A stretch of DNA of 64,000 nt, taken from contig CAVZRW010000008.1 of the NCBI GenBank assembly GCA_963777855.1, positions 186,001 to 250,000 on the forward strand, given 5' to 3'. A model generated the notes under the pieces. It had not been told where the DNA came from, did no database searches, and saw only the letters and a list, made by a program, of their open reading frames with translations. The DNA is from Prado023 sp963777855 (GTDB lineage: Bacteria; Actinomycetota; Actinomycetes; S36-B12; CAIYMF01). Of the stretch, positions 9,455 to 17,549 are shown one piece after another. Each line of letters starts with the position of its first letter. Within the stretch, counting starts at the first letter, position 1. The position numbers and the translations under genes were made by a program.

Positions 9455-10424
9455 GTGTCCGACGTCCGGGAACTGATCATCGTGGGCTCCGGCCCGGCCG
9501 GGTACACCGCGGCCATCTACGCGGCGCGGGCGGCGCTGCGCCCGCTGGTGTTCGAGGGGGCCGTCACCGCCGGCGGGGCGCTGATGAACACCACCGAGGT
9601 GGAGAACTTCCCCGGGTTCCCGCAGGGGATCATGGGCCCCGACCTGATGGACAACCTCCGGGCGCAGGCCGAGCGGTTCGGCGCCGAGCTCGTCACCGAC
9701 GACGTCACCGCGATGGACCTGACCGGCGACGTGAAGGTCGTGGTGGACGGCGAGGGCGTCGAGCACCGGGCCCACGCGGTGATCCTGGCGATGGGCTCGG
9801 GCTACCGCGAGCTGGGCCTGCCCGACGAGAAGCGCCTGTCGGGACACGGGGTCTCGTGGTGTGCCACGTGCGACGGCTTCTTCTTCCGCGGCCAGGACAT
9901 CGCCGTCGTCGGTGGCGGGGACTCCGCCCTCGAGGAGGCGACCTTCCTGACCAAGTTCGCCGACACCGTGACCCTGGTCCACCGCCGCGACGAGCTGCGC
10001 GCCAGCAAGATCATGGCCGAGCGGGCGCTGGCCGACCCGAAGATCCGCTTCGCGTGGAACAGCACCGTCACCGGGATCAGTGGCCAGGACAAGGTCAGTG
10101 CCATCACGCTGACCGACGTGCTCACCGGCCAGACCCGCGAGCTGCCCGTGACGGGCCTGTTCATCGCCATCGGCCATGACCCCCGCTCCGAGCTCGTCCG
10201 CGGCCAGGTCGAGCTCGACGACTCCGGTTACGTCCTGGTCGAGGGCCGCACCACCCAGGTGCGCACGGCCGGCGGAGTGCTGCCGAGGTGTGTTCGCCGC
10301 CGGGGACCTCGTCGACCACACCTACCGCCAGGCGATCACCGCCGCCGGAAGCGGGTGCGCCGCGGCCCTGGATGCCGAACGCTGGCTGGCCAACCGCGCG
10401 CACGCCGACGCCGCCGGCGCCTGA
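9455..10424 (+). CDS. trxB: Thioredoxin reductase (frame break)
   Basis: FAD/NADPH flavoenzyme that reduces thioredoxin. Visible are the FAD-binding IIVGSGPAGYTAAIYAAR, the redox-active CATCDG, the NADPH-binding VVGGGDSALEEA and, in a shifted frame, the second FAD motif GVFAAGDLVDHTYRQAITAA. The frame changes near 10275-10290, only about 45 codons from the end, and both halves are conserved, so a sequencing indel is likely. Start: GTG 9455 is ten bases behind AAGGGG; an upstream GTG at 9446 is only one base from it and is less likely. trxA follows at once, as in other actinobacteria. Confidence 0.92.
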
Positions 10425-10428
10425 CGGC

Positions 10429-10434
10429 TAGAAT
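10429..10434 (+). promoter_or_regulatory. -10 element upstream of trxA
   Basis: GGCTAGAATCGG just after the trxB stop contains TAGAAT. The same GGCTAGAATCGG string precedes tRNA-Pro (46258-46269), and GACTAGAATC precedes lysC. No clear -35 box is present. Confidence 0.45.
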
Positions 10435-10461
10435 CGGACGCCGACCCACCTAGGAGATGCC

Positions 10462-10782
10462 ATGGCCCTCAAGACCGTGACCGACGCGAGCTTCGCCGAC
10501 GACGTCCTGCTCTCGGACAAGCCGGTGCTCGTCGACTACTGGGCAGTCTGGTGCGGCCCGTGCCGGATGATCGCCCCGATCCTTGAGGAGATCGACGCCA
10601 ACCACGGCGACAAGATCACCATCGCGAAGCTCAACGTGGACGAGAACCCGCGCACGGCCTCGGACTACGGGATCGTGTCGATCCCCACGCTGAACGTCTT
10701 CCAGGGTGGGCAGGTGGTCAAGCAGATCATCGGGGCCAAGCCCAAGGCCGCCCTGCTCAAGGACCTCGCCGAGTTCCTGTAG
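10462..10782 (+). CDS. trxA: Thioredoxin
   Basis: 106-residue thioredoxin with the active site WCGPC, the conserved DYWAVW strand before it and the cis-Pro loop SIPTLNVFQGG. It is a cytoplasmic disulfide reductant recharged by the TrxB encoded upstream. The ATG is preceded by AGGAG with short spacing. It has its own -10-like element but is also within read-through distance of trxB. The cwlM-type gene starts four bases after the stop. Confidence 0.97.
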   Translation: MALKTVTDASFADDVLLSDKPVLVDYWAVWCGPCRMIAPILEEIDANHGDKITIAKLNVDENPRTASDYGIVSIPTLNVFQGGQVVKQIIGAKPKAALLKDLAEFL

Positions 10783-10786
10783 ACCG

Positions 10787-11900
10787 GTGAGCGCACGGGT
10801 ACGTGCGACCCCCGGGCCGAGGTGCCGTCGTGGCGACCGCGGGCCCGCGGTCGCGGAGATCAGGGCTCGGCTGCACCGCCTGGGCCTTCTTGAGGACGGG
10901 CTCGGGCGACACGTTCGACGCCTCCGTCGACCGGGCGGTGCGCCAGTTCCAGCAGGAGCGCGGGATCGCCGTCGACGGCCTCGTCGGTCCGCAGACCTTC
11001 CGGCGACTGGAGGAGGCCCGCTGGCGGCTGGGGGACCGCGTTCTGGCCTTCCTCCCGGGGCACCCGATGGTCGGCGACGACGTGCTGGCTCTGCAGGACC
11101 GCCTGACCACGCTGGGCTTCTCACCCGGGCGTGCGGACGGCATCTTCGGGCGCAACACCGACCACGCCGTGCGCGAGTTCCAGCTCAACACCGGACTGAC
11201 CACCGACGGGACCGCCGGGCCCGACACGTTCCGGGCACTCGGGCGACTCAACCGGACCGTCGCCGGCGGCGCGTCGGCCCTGCTGCGCGAGGAGCAGGTC
11301 TTCGACACCCTGCGCACCGGGGTCACCCACAAGGTGGTCCTGATCGACGTCGGGCCCGACCACCTCGACCGGGGTCACAGTGGCCTGGGCCTGACCGAGC
11401 AGGACGTGGCCGCCGACGTGGCGGCCCGGGTGGAGGGTCGGCTCTCGGTGCTGGGCACCACCGTGCTGGTGACCGGGCCCGCGCGATCCGGGCACACGTC
11501 CTTCGACGAGGCCGAGCGCGCTGCCATCGCCAACGAGGTGGGCGCCGACGTGGTCGTGAGCCTGCACTGCGAGTCGCACCCGAACGCCGAGGCCAACGGC
11601 ATGGCGGCCTTCTACTTCGGCGCCAGCGCCGGCGGCACCCACTCCGTGGCCGGCAGGGCCCTGGCGGCCCTGCTGCTCGACGAGCTGTCGGCGCGCAGCG
11701 GAGTCCGGGACTGTGGTGCCCACCCCAAGATGTGGGAGCTGCTGCGCCTGACCCGGATGCCGGCCGTCCACCTCGACCTGGGGTACCTGAGCAACCCGAC
11801 GGACCGCGCGCGCCTCGGTGACCCGGCGGGCCGGGACTCGATGGCCTCGGCCATCACCGCCGCCCTGATCCGGTTCTTCGCCCCGCCCCCGCAGGACTGA
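10787..11900 (+). CDS. cwlM: CwlM-type peptidoglycan regulator (pseudo-amidase; frame break)
   Basis: Two N-terminal peptidoglycan-binding domains (AVAEIRARLHRLGLL with AVRQFQQERG, and VLALQDRLTTLGF with AVREFQLNTGL) are followed by an N-acetylmuramoyl-L-alanine amidase type 3 fold. The frame changes near 10896-10915 inside the first binding domain; the start GTG at 10787 is in the first frame. Zinc/catalytic positions look degraded: the usual DPGHGG reads DVGPDH, and the catalytic Glu of the usual VEVGFLSN reads LDLGYLSN, while SLHCESH keeps one His. Mycobacterial CwlM, in this same place after trxC, is an inactive amidase that stimulates MurA. The same role is inferred here. Confidence 0.85.
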
Positions 11901-11904
11901 GCGA

Positions 11905-12206
11905 GCGGGGCGCCCGCTGAAGTTGCCCGTGGCCTTGCCCATGGACACCTTGCCGTTGAACGGCCCGTACTGGTCCAGGACGTGGGGCACCAGGGAGTAG
12001 GTCACCGGCAGCCCCGTGGTGTGCGTGCAGGTGACGTTGCCCGTGACCGGGGTGTCCATCAGGGTCAGCAGCGGATTGCCCGGGGCGGTGATGGCACAGC
12101 TGATCGTGCCCAGCGGCTCGGCAGCCGCAGGGACCGAGCTCAGCGTGCCGGCCAGGAGGGCGCCGGCGAGGCCGATCCCCACAGCAATGCGCGATCCTGC
12201 ACCCAC
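11905..12206 (-). pseudogene. Truncated secreted protein with cadherin-like (Big) domain
   Basis: From an ATG at 12206 the minus strand encodes a signal peptide (IAVGIGLAGALLAGTLSSVPAAAE) and the start of a tandem-repeat type adhesion domain (DTPVTGNVTCTHTTGLPVTYSLV, then GPFNGKVSMGKATGNFS). In intact proteins the next residues are of the form YTPxxGxxGxDxF; here the coding sense is lost within a few codons and the frame runs antisense into cwlM, which ends at 11900. The gene is therefore a 5' fragment of about 95-100 codons. Deletion or collapse of a repeat-rich gene in assembly are both possible. Confidence 0.5.
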
Positions 12207-12309
12207 GGCATTCAGCCCTCACCGACGCGTGGAGCCCAGAGCAGACGACGGGGCAGCCCGAACGACCGTGATCGTCGGCACGCGCGCCGCGGGAGCAGCG
12301 TGGCGGCCG

Positions 12310-12462
12310 CTACCGCACGGGTGGCGGGCTGACCGGGGTCACGACCCGGGCACCGGAGAAGTCCGCGTACCGGCGCGGGCGCAGAAGGGACACGAGGAAT
12401 CCGATCGCCGCCCCGAGCAGCACCGTGGCTGCCCCGGCCGCCACCAACCGCACCGTGGACAT
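12310..12462 (-). CDS. Small single-pass membrane protein
   Basis: 50 residues: one transmembrane helix (LVAAGAATVLLGAAIGFLVSLL), then a short basic and Val/Pro-rich tail. The ATG at 12462 is preceded by GGAGG at good spacing. It is divergent from the aminotransferase gene, with which it shares a 31-base gap. I do not recognise the family. The gap 12207-12309 shows nothing. Confidence 0.5.
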   Translation of the reverse strand: MSTVRLVAAGAATVLLGAAIGFLVSLLRPRRYADFSGARVVTPVSPPPVR

Positions 12463-12481
12463 GCGACCACCTCCCGTCGGG

Positions 12482-12487
12482 CATCCT
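12482..12487 (+). promoter_or_regulatory. -10-like element of aminotransferase gene
   Basis: CATCCT ends six bases before the ATG at 12494. No ribosome binding site separates it from the start, which fits the leaderless pattern seen elsewhere in this window. The hexamer is weak. Confidence 0.3.
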
Positions 12488-12493
12488 AGGCAC

Positions 12494-13807
12494 ATGAGCC
12501 AAGGCACGCGCCTCGACCCGTGGTTCTCGAACTATGCGCAGCGGGCCCACGGCCTGGCCGCGTCGGAGATCCGTGCGCTCTTCGCGGTCGCCAGCCGCCC
12601 CGAGGTCGTGTCCCTGGCCGGTGGGATGCCCTACGTCAGCGCCCTGGACCTGGCCTCGGTCAGCGACACGGTGGCGCGGATGCTGCGCGAGCGTGGGGCC
12701 ACCGCGCTGCAGTACGGGTCGGGGCAGGGAGACGAGCGCCTGCGCGAGCAGATCCTGGACGTCATGGCCCCGGTGGGGATCAGCGCCCACCCCGACGACA
12801 TCGTGGTGACCACTGGATCCCAGATGGCCCTCGACCTCGTGGTGCGCACCTTCTGCGATCCCGGCGACGTGGTGCTCGTGGAGTCCCCCTCCTATGTGGG
12901 CGCCCTCGGGGTCTTCCGCAGCTACGAGTGCCGGGTCGTCCACGTCCCGATGGACGATCAGGGGCTGTCCCCGGTGGGACTGACCGAGGCCATCGCCCGG
13001 GTTCGTGCCGACGGGGGGCGGATCAAGCTGATCTACACGATTCCCTCGTACCACAACCCAGCCGGCCTGACCCAGGGACAGGCTCGGCGCCAGGAGATCC
13101 TCGCCGTCGCCCGCGCGCACGGCATCCTGATCCTGGAGGACGACCCCTACGGCCTGCTCGGGTTCGACGGCCAGGTGCCCCGGGCGATCCGCGCCGACGA
13201 GGCCGAGGGTGTGGTCTACCTGGGGTCGTTCTCCAAGACGATCGCCTCGGGCCTGCGGGTCGGATGGGCCGTGGCCCCGCACGGTGTGCGCGAGAAGTTG
13301 GTCCTGGCAGCCGAGGCAGCGGTGCTGTGCCCCTCGAACTACGCCCAGCTCACCGTCTCCGAGTACCTGGCCACCACGGACTGGATGCAGCAGATCGGGG
13401 TCTTCCGCGAGCTGTACCGTGCGCGCCGGGATGCTCTGCTCGGCGCCCTGGCCGACCACATGCCCCAGGGCACCACGTGGACCGAGCCGACCGGCGGCTT
13501 CTACTCGTGGGTCACCCTTCCCGAGGGCCTGGACGCCCGGGCGATGTTGCCCCGCGCTGTGGCGGCGCTGGTCGCCTACGTCCCGGGCACCGGGTTCTAC
13601 CTGGGGGAGGCCGAGCAGCTGGCCAACCGGCGCAGCCTGCGCCTGAGCTACTGCTACCCGACCCCGGAGCGCATCGTCGAGGGGGTCCGCCGGCTGGGCA
13701 ACGTGCTCGACGAGGAGATCTCCCTCATATCCACCTTCGGCGCAGGCGGGCCCACGCACGTCGCCGACGATGTCGCGTCATCCACGCCAGCGCCGGATCT
13801 GGCCTAG
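12494..13807 (+). CDS. PLP-dependent aminotransferase, MocR/2-aminoadipate transaminase type
   Basis: Class I/II fold-type I aminotransferase of about 437 residues, without the GntR DNA-binding domain of true MocR regulators. Visible motifs are VSLAGGMPYV, LQYGSGQGDERLR, YTIPSYHNPAGL (with the Asn that contacts PLP), EDDPYG, the PLP Lys in LGSFSKTIASGLRVGW, and the C-terminal carboxylate-binding Arg in SLRLSYCYP. These are typical of the LysN/2-aminoadipate family; the amino donor is unknown. The C-terminal ~30 residues are an extra tail. The following D-Ala-D-Ala ligase homologue starts 14 bases after the stop, so the two form an operon. Confidence 0.88.
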   Translation: MSQGTRLDPWFSNYAQRAHGLAASEIRALFAVASRPEVVSLAGGMPYVSALDLASVSDTVARMLRERGATALQYGSGQGDERLREQILDVMAPVGISAHPDDIVVTTGSQMALDLVVRTFCDPGDVVLVESPSYVGALGVFRSYECRVVHVPMDDQGLSPVGLTEAIARVRADGGRIKLIYTIPSYHNPAGLTQGQARRQEILAVARAHGILILEDDPYGLLGFDGQVPRAIRADEAEGVVYLGSFSKTIASGLRVGWAVAPHGVREKLVLAAEAAVLCPSNYAQLTVSEYLATTDWMQQIGVFRELYRARRDALLGALADHMPQGTTWTEPTGGFYSWVTLPEGLDARAMLPRAVAALVAYVPGTGFYLGEAEQLANRRSLRLSYCYPTPERIVEGVRRLGNVLDEEISLISTFGAGGPTHVADDVASSTPAPDLA

Positions 13808-13821
13808 GACAGGGGTAGGAC

Positions 13822-14766
13822 ATGTCCCGATCAGTAGTCGTGCTCGCCGGAGGGCTGTCCCACGAACGGGACGTCTCGATCCGCTCGGGACGCCGCGTGG
13901 CCGAGGCGCTGCGTGAAGCAGGCGAGCAGGTCGTGGTCCGCGACCTCGGCCCGGGCCTGCTCGGCGAGCTGGCCGCGGACCGTCCTGCCTGCGTCATCCC
14001 GCTGCTGCATGGGGCCCTGGGCGAGGACGGCTCCCTGCGTGACGTCCTGGACAGCCTGCACCTGCCCTACGTCGGCTCGACGGGGGATGCGTGCCGCCAG
14101 GCGTTCGACAAGATGGTGGCCCGAACGCGGGTCGCCGAGGCGGGGATCACTGTCGCCCCGGCCGTCGCGCTGCCCCACGCGATGTTCCGTGACCTGGGCG
14201 CCGCGCAGGTCCTCGAGGCCCTCGTCGATCGGATCGGGCTGCCGCTCGTGGCCAAGCCGACGCGCGGCGGCTCCGCGCTGGGAGTCAGCGTCGTGCGTGA
14301 CCGCCTGGACCTCCCGGGGGCGATGGTGGGCTGCTTCTCGTACGCTGAGACCGCGATGCTGGAGTCCTTCGTGCCCGGCACCGAGGTGGCTGTCACGATC
14401 GTGGAGGACGCCTCGGGAGCACCCCGTGCACTTCCGGTCGTCGAGATCCGCCCCGACTCGGGCGTGTACGACTACGCGGCGCGCTACACGGCGGGGACCA
14501 CCGAGTTCTTCGTGCCAGCCCGCCTCGACCAGGCTGTGGCCGAGGAGTGTGCACGCGTTGCCCTTGTGGCCCATGCATGCCTGGGCCTGCGACACCTGTC
14601 CCGGGTGGACCTGATCGTCGGTCCGGACGCCCAGGTGACCTTCCTCGAGGTCAACGTCGCGCCGGGATGCACGGAGACCTCACTGCTGCCGCAGGCCGTC
14701 GAGGCGGCCGGTGACCACCTGGGTGCGGTGTTCCAGACCCTCGTGGACCGCGCCCTCACCCCCTGA
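13822..14766 (+). CDS. D-alanine--D-alanine ligase family protein
   Basis: 314-residue ATP-grasp enzyme: N-terminal VVLAGGLSHERDVSIRSG, LLHGALGEDG, LPYVGSTGDACRQAFDK, the ATP-binding PLVAKPTRGGSALGVSVV, and the metal-binding Glu/Asn in TFLEVNVAPGCTETSLLP. The family joins two D-alanines for peptidoglycan. The protein is a little shorter than standard Ddl (about 340-370), and one branch acts on other dipeptides, so the exact substrate is not certain. It starts with ATG behind AGGGGTAGGA and follows the aminotransferase. The 78-base gap to the convergent HTH gene holds nothing recognisable. Confidence 0.85.
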   Translation: MSRSVVVLAGGLSHERDVSIRSGRRVAEALREAGEQVVVRDLGPGLLGELAADRPACVIPLLHGALGEDGSLRDVLDSLHLPYVGSTGDACRQAFDKMVARTRVAEAGITVAPAVALPHAMFRDLGAAQVLEALVDRIGLPLVAKPTRGGSALGVSVVRDRLDLPGAMVGCFSYAETAMLESFVPGTEVAVTIVEDASGAPRALPVVEIRPDSGVYDYAARYTAGTTEFFVPARLDQAVAEECARVALVAHACLGLRHLSRVDLIVGPDAQVTFLEVNVAPGCTETSLLPQAVEAAGDHLGAVFQTLVDRALTP

Positions 14767-14844
14767 GCAGGCGACGAACTGCGAATGCGACCTAGGTCAC
14801 CGTGTGGGATGTCCTATGTCGCTGTCCCAGGGGTGAGGCGTGCC

Positions 14845-15708
14845 TCAACTGGACTGCCACCAGCGGCGCTTGCGGGCCGGGGCGCCGGGATTCGCCGGCA
14901 CGTACCCCCCGGTCTGCGCTGCCTGGCTGCGCGCGGCCGCGAGGTCCGGACTGATCCCGGCGGGAGGCTGCACTGCCGTGGCGGAGGGTGCGGGCGTGCT
15001 CGGTGGCTGGGTGGCGACCGAGCCCACGGGCGCCGGCCCGGGCAGCGTCCGCGCTGGGGCCTCCTGGGCTGCGGCGACACCCAGGGTGATCGGCTGGTTC
15101 GCCGCGCTCGGCTGGGCCCCGTCCGGACCGCCAGGCCCGGCTACTGCCGCGGCAGGGGCGGGAGCGGTCGCCCGGGTGGGGTGGGGATCGGAGGCAGGAC
15201 CCGCCGTGAGCGCGCGCAGGGCCAGGCGCGCGTCGGCCAGGGCCAGTGCCCGCTCGGAGGCCTCAGCCTCGGCCCGGGCGAGCCTGATCCTCAGGTCGTC
15301 CCAGCGATCCCGGGGGATCGACACCATGTCCGCGACCGGCGCCACAGGGATGCGCGACGGTGCCGCGGTCTGGCTGGTGGGCACCGCCGCGCTGGGCCGC
15401 GATGCCGGGGCCAGGGATCGCCCCGGGTGCAGGCCCACGGCCAGGAGGGCCTCGACGGGGATCCGCCAGACGCCGTCCTCATCCTTGGCCGCGCCGTGCT
15501 CGGCGAGGTCGGCGAGCTTGCGCGTGATCGTCTTGCGGCTCACTGCGCAGGCTGTGGCGGCGTCGGTGATCGTGAACGAGGGCCGCCCCGAGGACGGCGT
15601 CGTGGCGTCCCGGGCCGTGGGCTCCAGTGACTGCGATGCCTCGGACACCACGCGGGGCGGGCTGTCCTGGGTCACGGACGGTCGATCGACAGTGGGTGAG
15701 ACGCTCAT
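14845..15708 (-). CDS. HTH/coiled-coil DNA-binding protein downstream of parB
   Basis: About 287 residues. After a disordered N-terminus there is a helix-turn-helix segment near residues 45-90 (FTITDAATACAVSRKTITRK, then a winged region GVWRIPVEALLAVG). A predicted coiled coil follows (DRWDDLRIRLARAEAEASERALALADARLAL, about residues 130-165 with gaps). A long Pro/Ala-rich tail ends in the basic ARKRRWWQSS. This architecture resembles plasmid KfrA-type or phage/ICE HTH proteins. I do not recognise an exact family. The ATG at 15708 sits behind AGGA. It is transcribed in the same direction as parB, 98 bases downstream. A segregation accessory role is inference. Confidence 0.6.
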   Translation of the reverse strand: MSVSPTVDRPSVTQDSPPRVVSEASQSLEPTARDATTPSSGRPSFTITDAATACAVSRKTITRKLADLAEHGAAKDEDGVWRIPVEALLAVGLHPGRSLAPASRPSAAVPTSQTAAPSRIPVAPVADMVSIPRDRWDDLRIRLARAEAEASERALALADARLALRALTAGPASDPHPTRATAPAPAAAVAGPGGPDGAQPSAANQPITLGVAAAQEAPARTLPGPAPVGSVATQPPSTPAPSATAVQPPAGISPDLAAARSQAAQTGGYVPANPGAPARKRRWWQSS

Positions 15709-15806
15709 GGCCGCGATCCTAGGTTCCTGTGGGGTGAAGTCCCGGGAACTGTCCACATGCCCTATCGGCGTGTCCCAGCTGGGTCGCCTCGTGGCCACGC
15801 AGTGAC

Positions 15807-16769
15807 CTAGGTCGGTGACCCGGGCGTGTCCGGGAGCAGCAACGCCAGGATTCGCTCGAGGTCCTCATGACCGGCGAACTCGATGGTCACGCGCCCCTTG
15901 GCGCGACCCATCGACACCTGGACGCGCGTGTCCAGGTGGTCGGCAAGCGCGTTGGTCACCTGATCCAGGTCCGCGGTCGGCTGGGTCCGCCGCGGCGCTC
16001 GACGCCGGGTCGGTTCCTCGGTCTCGCCCAGTGTCACGAGCTCCTCCACCGTTCGCACGGACAACCCCTCAGCCACGATGCGGGTCGCCATGGCCTCCAT
16101 GGCAGCCGCGTCCGGGAGGGCGAGAAGGGCTCGGGCATGTCCCTGGGACAGCACCCCAGCCGCCACTCGGCGCTGCACGCTCGGGGGCAGGCGCAGCAGC
16201 CGGATGGTGTTGGAGATCTGCGGACGGGACCTGCCGAGTCGGACGGAGAGCTCGTCCTGGGTGCAGCCGAAGTCCACCAGCAGCTGCTGGTAGGCCGCCG
16301 CCTCCTCGAGCGGGTTCAGGGCGGCCCGGTGGATGTTCTCCAGGAGGGCGTCGCGCAGCAGGTCCTCGTCCTGGGTCGCGCGGATCACCACCGGGACGGT
16401 GTCCCACCCCAACTGCTGCACACTGCGCCATCTGCGCTCGCCGGCGACCAGTTCGTAGCCATCCACAGCCCCCGGGCCGGCTGGACGCACCACGAGGGGC
16501 TGAAGAAGGCCGATCTGGCGGATGGAGCCGACCAGCTCGGCGAGAGCCTCCTCATCGAAGACCACCCGCGGCTGGCGCGGATTGGCCCGGATCGCCGCAA
16601 CCGGCACCTCGGCGAAGCGGATCGCCTGTCCCATGGGACTTCCAGGCGCGTGGTCGACGAATCCAGGAGCGCCTGAGGGACCTGAGTCCGGGGCTGCGTG
16701 CTCCCCCCCGGAGCCAATCCCCTCCGGACTTGTGACGTTGATCACATCTTCCTCCACGTGGTCACCCAT
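15807..16769 (-). CDS. parB: Chromosome partitioning protein ParB
   Basis: 320-residue ParB/Spo0J CTPase clamp that loads at parS and spreads around the origin. The N-terminal domain has ANPRQPRVVFDEEALAELVGSI, the CTP-binding GERRWRS box and ENIHRAALNPLEEA. The central HTH reads LSVRLGRSRPQISNTIRLLRLP, and a C-terminal dimerisation domain ends the protein. The ATG at 16769 is chosen because it follows GAGG and gives normal length; frame-open sequence upstream encodes the DnaA-box dyad, not ParB. Unusually, no parA lies between rsmG and parB or elsewhere in the window. Confidence 0.95.
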   Translation of the reverse strand: MGDHVEEDVINVTSPEGIGSGGEHAAPDSGPSGAPGFVDHAPGSPMGQAIRFAEVPVAAIRANPRQPRVVFDEEALAELVGSIRQIGLLQPLVVRPAGPGAVDGYELVAGERRWRSVQQLGWDTVPVVIRATQDEDLLRDALLENIHRAALNPLEEAAAYQQLLVDFGCTQDELSVRLGRSRPQISNTIRLLRLPPSVQRRVAAGVLSQGHARALLALPDAAAMEAMATRIVAEGLSVRTVEELVTLGETEEPTRRRAPRRTQPTADLDQVTNALADHLDTRVQVSMGRAKGRVTIEFAGHEDLERILALLLPDTPGSPT

Positions 16770-16797
16770 GGACACCGGCCCCTCACGCACCGCTTCG

Positions 16798-16822
16798 TTG
16801 TCCACAGATCGGCTGTGGACAA
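16798..16822. promoter_or_regulatory. Inverted pair of DnaA boxes upstream of parB
   Basis: TTGTCCACA (16798-16806) and TGTGGACAA (16814-16822) are exact inverse copies of the actinobacterial DnaA box, separated by seven bases. They lie in the 120-base gap between the rsmG stop and the parB start, about 30-50 bases upstream of parB, where parA is found in relatives. DnaA control of parB is a reasonable inference. Confidence 0.8.
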
Positions 16823-16889
16823 CGTGGGGAAGAAATGTCCGAAATGCCGGGTCGTGCCCGGCGTCCACCCCGGAGTCTGCCACGCCCGC

Positions 16890-17549
16890 TCACCGACGAC
16901 GGGCTACCTCGCGCACCTTGGGCACGAGGACGACTGTCGTCGGCGGCTCCACCAGGCCCGCGCCGAACGACCGGATCACGGCAGCACCCCCACCGGTCCG
17001 GCCAAGCACCCCCGAGGCCTGCTCCACCTCCTCGGCGGCAGTGGAGCCCTTCAGCGCCACGACCCATCCCCCCACAGCGGCCAGCGGCATGGTCCACTCC
17101 AGCAGTTGCGGCAGGCGGGCCACCGCCCGGGCGGTGACGACGTCGAATGTCCTGGGTGGGACATCTTCGGCCCGCCCTCGCACGACCTCGACCCGGTCAC
17201 CCAGGGACAGCTCAGCCACGACCTCGGTCAGGAAGGTCGCGCGCCGTAGCAGCGGCTCGACCAAGGTCACCGACAGGTCCGGTCGGACCAGCGCCCACAC
17301 CAGACCCGGAAGCCCCGCGCCGGATCCGACGTCGGCCACGCGGGCGCCCTCGGGGACGTGCTCGTGGTCCTCCTGGACGACGACGGCGCAGTTGGCGATG
17401 TGGCGGGTCCAGATCCGGGGGACCTCGCGGGGCCCGATCAACCCTCGCTGCACCCCTGCGCCGGCCAGGATCTCAGCGTAGCGAGCGAGTCCGGGCAGCT
17501 CGGAGTAGTGCGCGATCAGCGCCGATGTTTCACGGGAAACATCGCTCAC
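16890..17549 (-). CDS. rsmG: 16S rRNA (guanine527-N7)-methyltransferase RsmG
   Basis: 219 residues. SAM-dependent methyltransferase with ADVGSGAGLPGLVWAL (SAM loop) and VVTARAVARLPQLLEW, typical of GidB/RsmG, which methylates G527 of 16S rRNA. The GTG start at 17549 overlaps the stop of the jag gene (GTGA). The first codons encode SDVSRETS, which are the parS-like site read as protein. Genes run jag - rsmG - parB on the minus strand. Confidence 0.95.
   Translation of the reverse strand: MSDVSRETSALIAHYSELPGLARYAEILAGAGVQRGLIGPREVPRIWTRHIANCAVVVQEDHEHVPEGARVADVGSGAGLPGLVWALVRPDLSVTLVEPLLRRATFLTEVVAELSLGDRVEVVRGRAEDVPPRTFDVVTARAVARLPQLLEWTMPLAAVGGWVVALKGSTAAEEVEQASGVLGRTGGGAAVIRSFGAGLVEPPTTVVLVPKVREVARRR
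17526..17541. promoter_or_regulatory. parS-like ParB binding site inside rsmG
   Basis: TGTTTCACGGGAAACA differs from the bacterial parS consensus TGTTTCACGTGAAACA at one central base. It overlaps the start of rsmG, the classical parS position near the origin, about 2.6 kb from dnaA. It should nucleate ParB. Confidence 0.85.

Noticed and set aside
11121..11904. Continuation of the secreted-protein frame under cwlM
   Set aside because: Beyond about 11905 the translation loses all repeat motifs and is antisense to the conserved amidase fold.
16770..16883. Longer ParB N-terminus
   Set aside because: The extra codons are the DnaA-box dyad; the ATG at 16769 with GAGG gives normal ParB length.
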